From NCBI GenBank assembly GCA_026225435.1, contig JAMFST010000778.1, positions 1-6,642 of the forward strand: a stretch of 6,642 nt of DNA. The letters are read 5' to 3'. This DNA is from Labilithrix luteola. Its GTDB lineage: Bacteria; Myxococcota_A; Polyangia; Polyangiales; Polyangiaceae. The notes below the pieces were generated by a model that saw nothing but the letters and a program-made list of their open reading frames with translations, was not told the origin of the DNA and did no database searches. Shown here one piece after another: positions 6,092 to 6,642 of the stretch (its first letter is position 1; every line of letters starts with the position of its first letter). The position numbers were made by a program, and so were the translations under genes.

Positions 6092-6244
6092 ATGAAGATC
6101 CGTCAGGCGCCGAGCTGTGAAGTTTCGTCGGAAGTCGTTTCACTGGTGGTCGAGGGGGAGCTCATCGCTCTGCTGCAGGCGGCGGCAGAGTCGGAGGTCG
6201 CCTGTGCGGCGACGATGGGGGCGGGCGATAAGGAACCGGGCTGA
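6092..6244 (+). CDS. Putative RiPP precursor peptide A (50 aa)
   Basis: This 50-residue peptide lies 73 bases after tfuA and is probably the substrate of the YcaO-TfuA pair. It has a likely leader (about 1-32) with an amphipathic helix, SSEVVSLVVEGELIALLQAA. An acidic hinge ESE leads to the short tail VACAATMGAGDKEPG (36-50). It aligns without gaps to the second small ORF, 18 identities over 49 positions, with the best block V-x-C-A-x-T-M at 36-42. Cys38 and Thr41 are conserved, while Cys9 is present only here. ATG 6092 has a strong Shine-Dalgarno. A longer form from 6029 or TTG 6026 would add about 21 residues, but the sister peptide starts at the same alignment column, which favours 6092. 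I do not recognise the family. The precursor role rests on size, duplication and position. Confidence 0.78.
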   Translation: MKIRQAPSCEVSSEVVSLVVEGELIALLQAAAESEVACAATMGAGDKEPG

Positions 6245-6259
6245 ATCCGAAGGTTGGAC

Positions 6260-6294
6260 AGCGCCCTGTACGGTTGTACGCCGCGCAGGGCGCT
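6260..6294 (+). terminator. Hairpin after precursor gene A
   Basis: AGCGCCCTG (6260-6268) and CAGGGCGCT (6286-6294) are a perfect 9-base stem, with one further G-U pair inside. The moderately T-rich ATTGTTCGGTT follows. It lies 15 bases past the stop codon. It could be a partial terminator, giving different levels of the two peptides, or a stabilising 3' end. Its CGCCCTG stem recurs in the hairpin after precursor B. Confidence 0.55.
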
Positions 6295-6365
6295 ATTGTT
6301 CGGTTGAGGATCGAGTGTCGCCGTGGTCTTCTTTGAGTGTACTGCTTGGCGTGAAAGGGCGACCC

Positions 6366-6515
6366 ATGAACAACGGCGAGGCGCAAGTGCGTGAGCTTTC
6401 AACCGATTTAGTTTCGCTCCTTCTCGATCCGGAGCTCGCGGGCCGCTTGATCAGCGCGGCCGACGCGGACGTTTCGTGCGCCGTGACCATGCGGGCGGAC
6501 GAGGACAGCACTTGA
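6366..6515 (+). CDS. Putative RiPP precursor peptide B (49 aa)
   Basis: This 49-residue peptide is a paralogue of precursor A. It has an N-terminal polar part (1-11), a helix-forming stretch STDLVSLLLDPELAGRLISA (12-31), an acidic hinge DAD and the tail VSCAVTMRADEDST (36-49). Identities with A concentrate at S12, V16-S17-L18, E23-L24, L28, A31-A32, V36, C38-A39, T41-M42 and A44, which makes Cys38 the only cysteine here and a prime candidate for the modification region. AAAGGG (6354-6359) is a fair Shine-Dalgarno, 6 bases before the ATG. The frame is open further upstream, but that part overlaps precursor A in another frame and is not credible. The segment DPELAGRL is reminiscent of Nif11-like leaders, which is suggestive only. 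The family is not recognised. Confidence 0.78.
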   Translation: MNNGEAQVRELSTDLVSLLLDPELAGRLISAADADVSCAVTMRADEDST

Positions 6516-6563
6516 CCGACGCATCGCCGTTGTAGCGCCACGCTCGGCAAGTTTCGCTTCGCG

Positions 6564-6594
6564 CGCCCTGGACAGCTTCTCGCCGTCCAGGGCG
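6564..6594 (+). terminator. Hairpin after precursor gene B, likely end of the operon
   Basis: CGCCCTGGAC (6564-6573) pairs perfectly with GTCCAGGGCG (6585-6594) over 10 bases with an 11-base loop. TCGTGCGTTTGT follows, a weak T-containing tail. It is 48 bases past the stop codon. No ORF is visible in the last 127 bases, so this is the probable 3' end of the ycaO-tfuA-peptide unit within the window. Confidence 0.6.
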
Positions 6595-6642
6595 TCGTGC
6601 GTTTGTAGCCAGCCGGGCCGGGCAAACTGAACGCGGGCGTTC

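Noticed and set aside
6117..6365. Upstream extension of the precursor B reading frame to 6117
   Set aside because: The extension overlaps precursor A in another frame and crosses the 6260-6294 hairpin. The ATG at 6366 has its own ribosome site, and peptide A aligns from that same start.
6516..6642. Search for a third precursor copy at the right end
   Set aside because: No ATG-started frame with the C-A-x-T-M block is present in the remaining 127 bases on either strand.

Overview
The window is high-GC DNA from a Gram-negative bacterium. Coding third positions are mostly G or C, a lipobox-bearing OmpA-type lipoprotein implies an outer membrane, and long spurious open frames run antisense to the real genes. 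The gene style suggests a myxobacterium (Myxococcota) or similar high-GC proteobacterium. That assignment is inference from composition and gene types, not from a marker gene.

Left part (1-3107): the start of a leftward sugar-type ABC transporter permease (1-237, cut by the window edge) with an upstream region containing dyad repeats. Then comes a leftward microsomal-type epoxide hydrolase (450-1568), transcribed divergently from a WYL-domain HTH regulator (1619-2599). Their 50-base shared gap holds a perfect 9+3+9 palindrome that looks like the regulator's operator. A leftward NADPH-dependent FMN reductase (2613-3107) converges on the regulator. Together these look like a small self-controlled detoxification or catabolic module.

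Middle part (3108-4115): a gene-free 304-base stretch with a dyad flanking a possible promoter, then a rightward OmpA/Pal-like lipoprotein (3412-3948). A 128-base imperfect inverted repeat (3947-4074) begins at that gene's stop codon and separates it from what follows.

Right part (4116-6642): the most interesting region. A YcaO-family enzyme (4116-5339) overlaps a TfuA-family protein (5323-6018) by 17 bases. Two short ORFs of 50 and 49 residues follow (6092-6244 and 6366-6515). They align end to end without gaps and share a C-terminal V-x-C-A-x-T-M motif. Each has its own Shine-Dalgarno sequence and each is followed by a GC-rich hairpin built on a CGCCCTG stem. YcaO plus TfuA is the known enzyme pair for peptide backbone thioamidation, as in thioviridamide-like RiPPs, and TfuA is named from the trifolitoxin locus. 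The simplest reading is a minimal RiPP biosynthetic locus with two paralogous precursor peptides, which I do not recognise as a described class. No protease, transporter, dehydrogenase or immunity gene is visible in the window.
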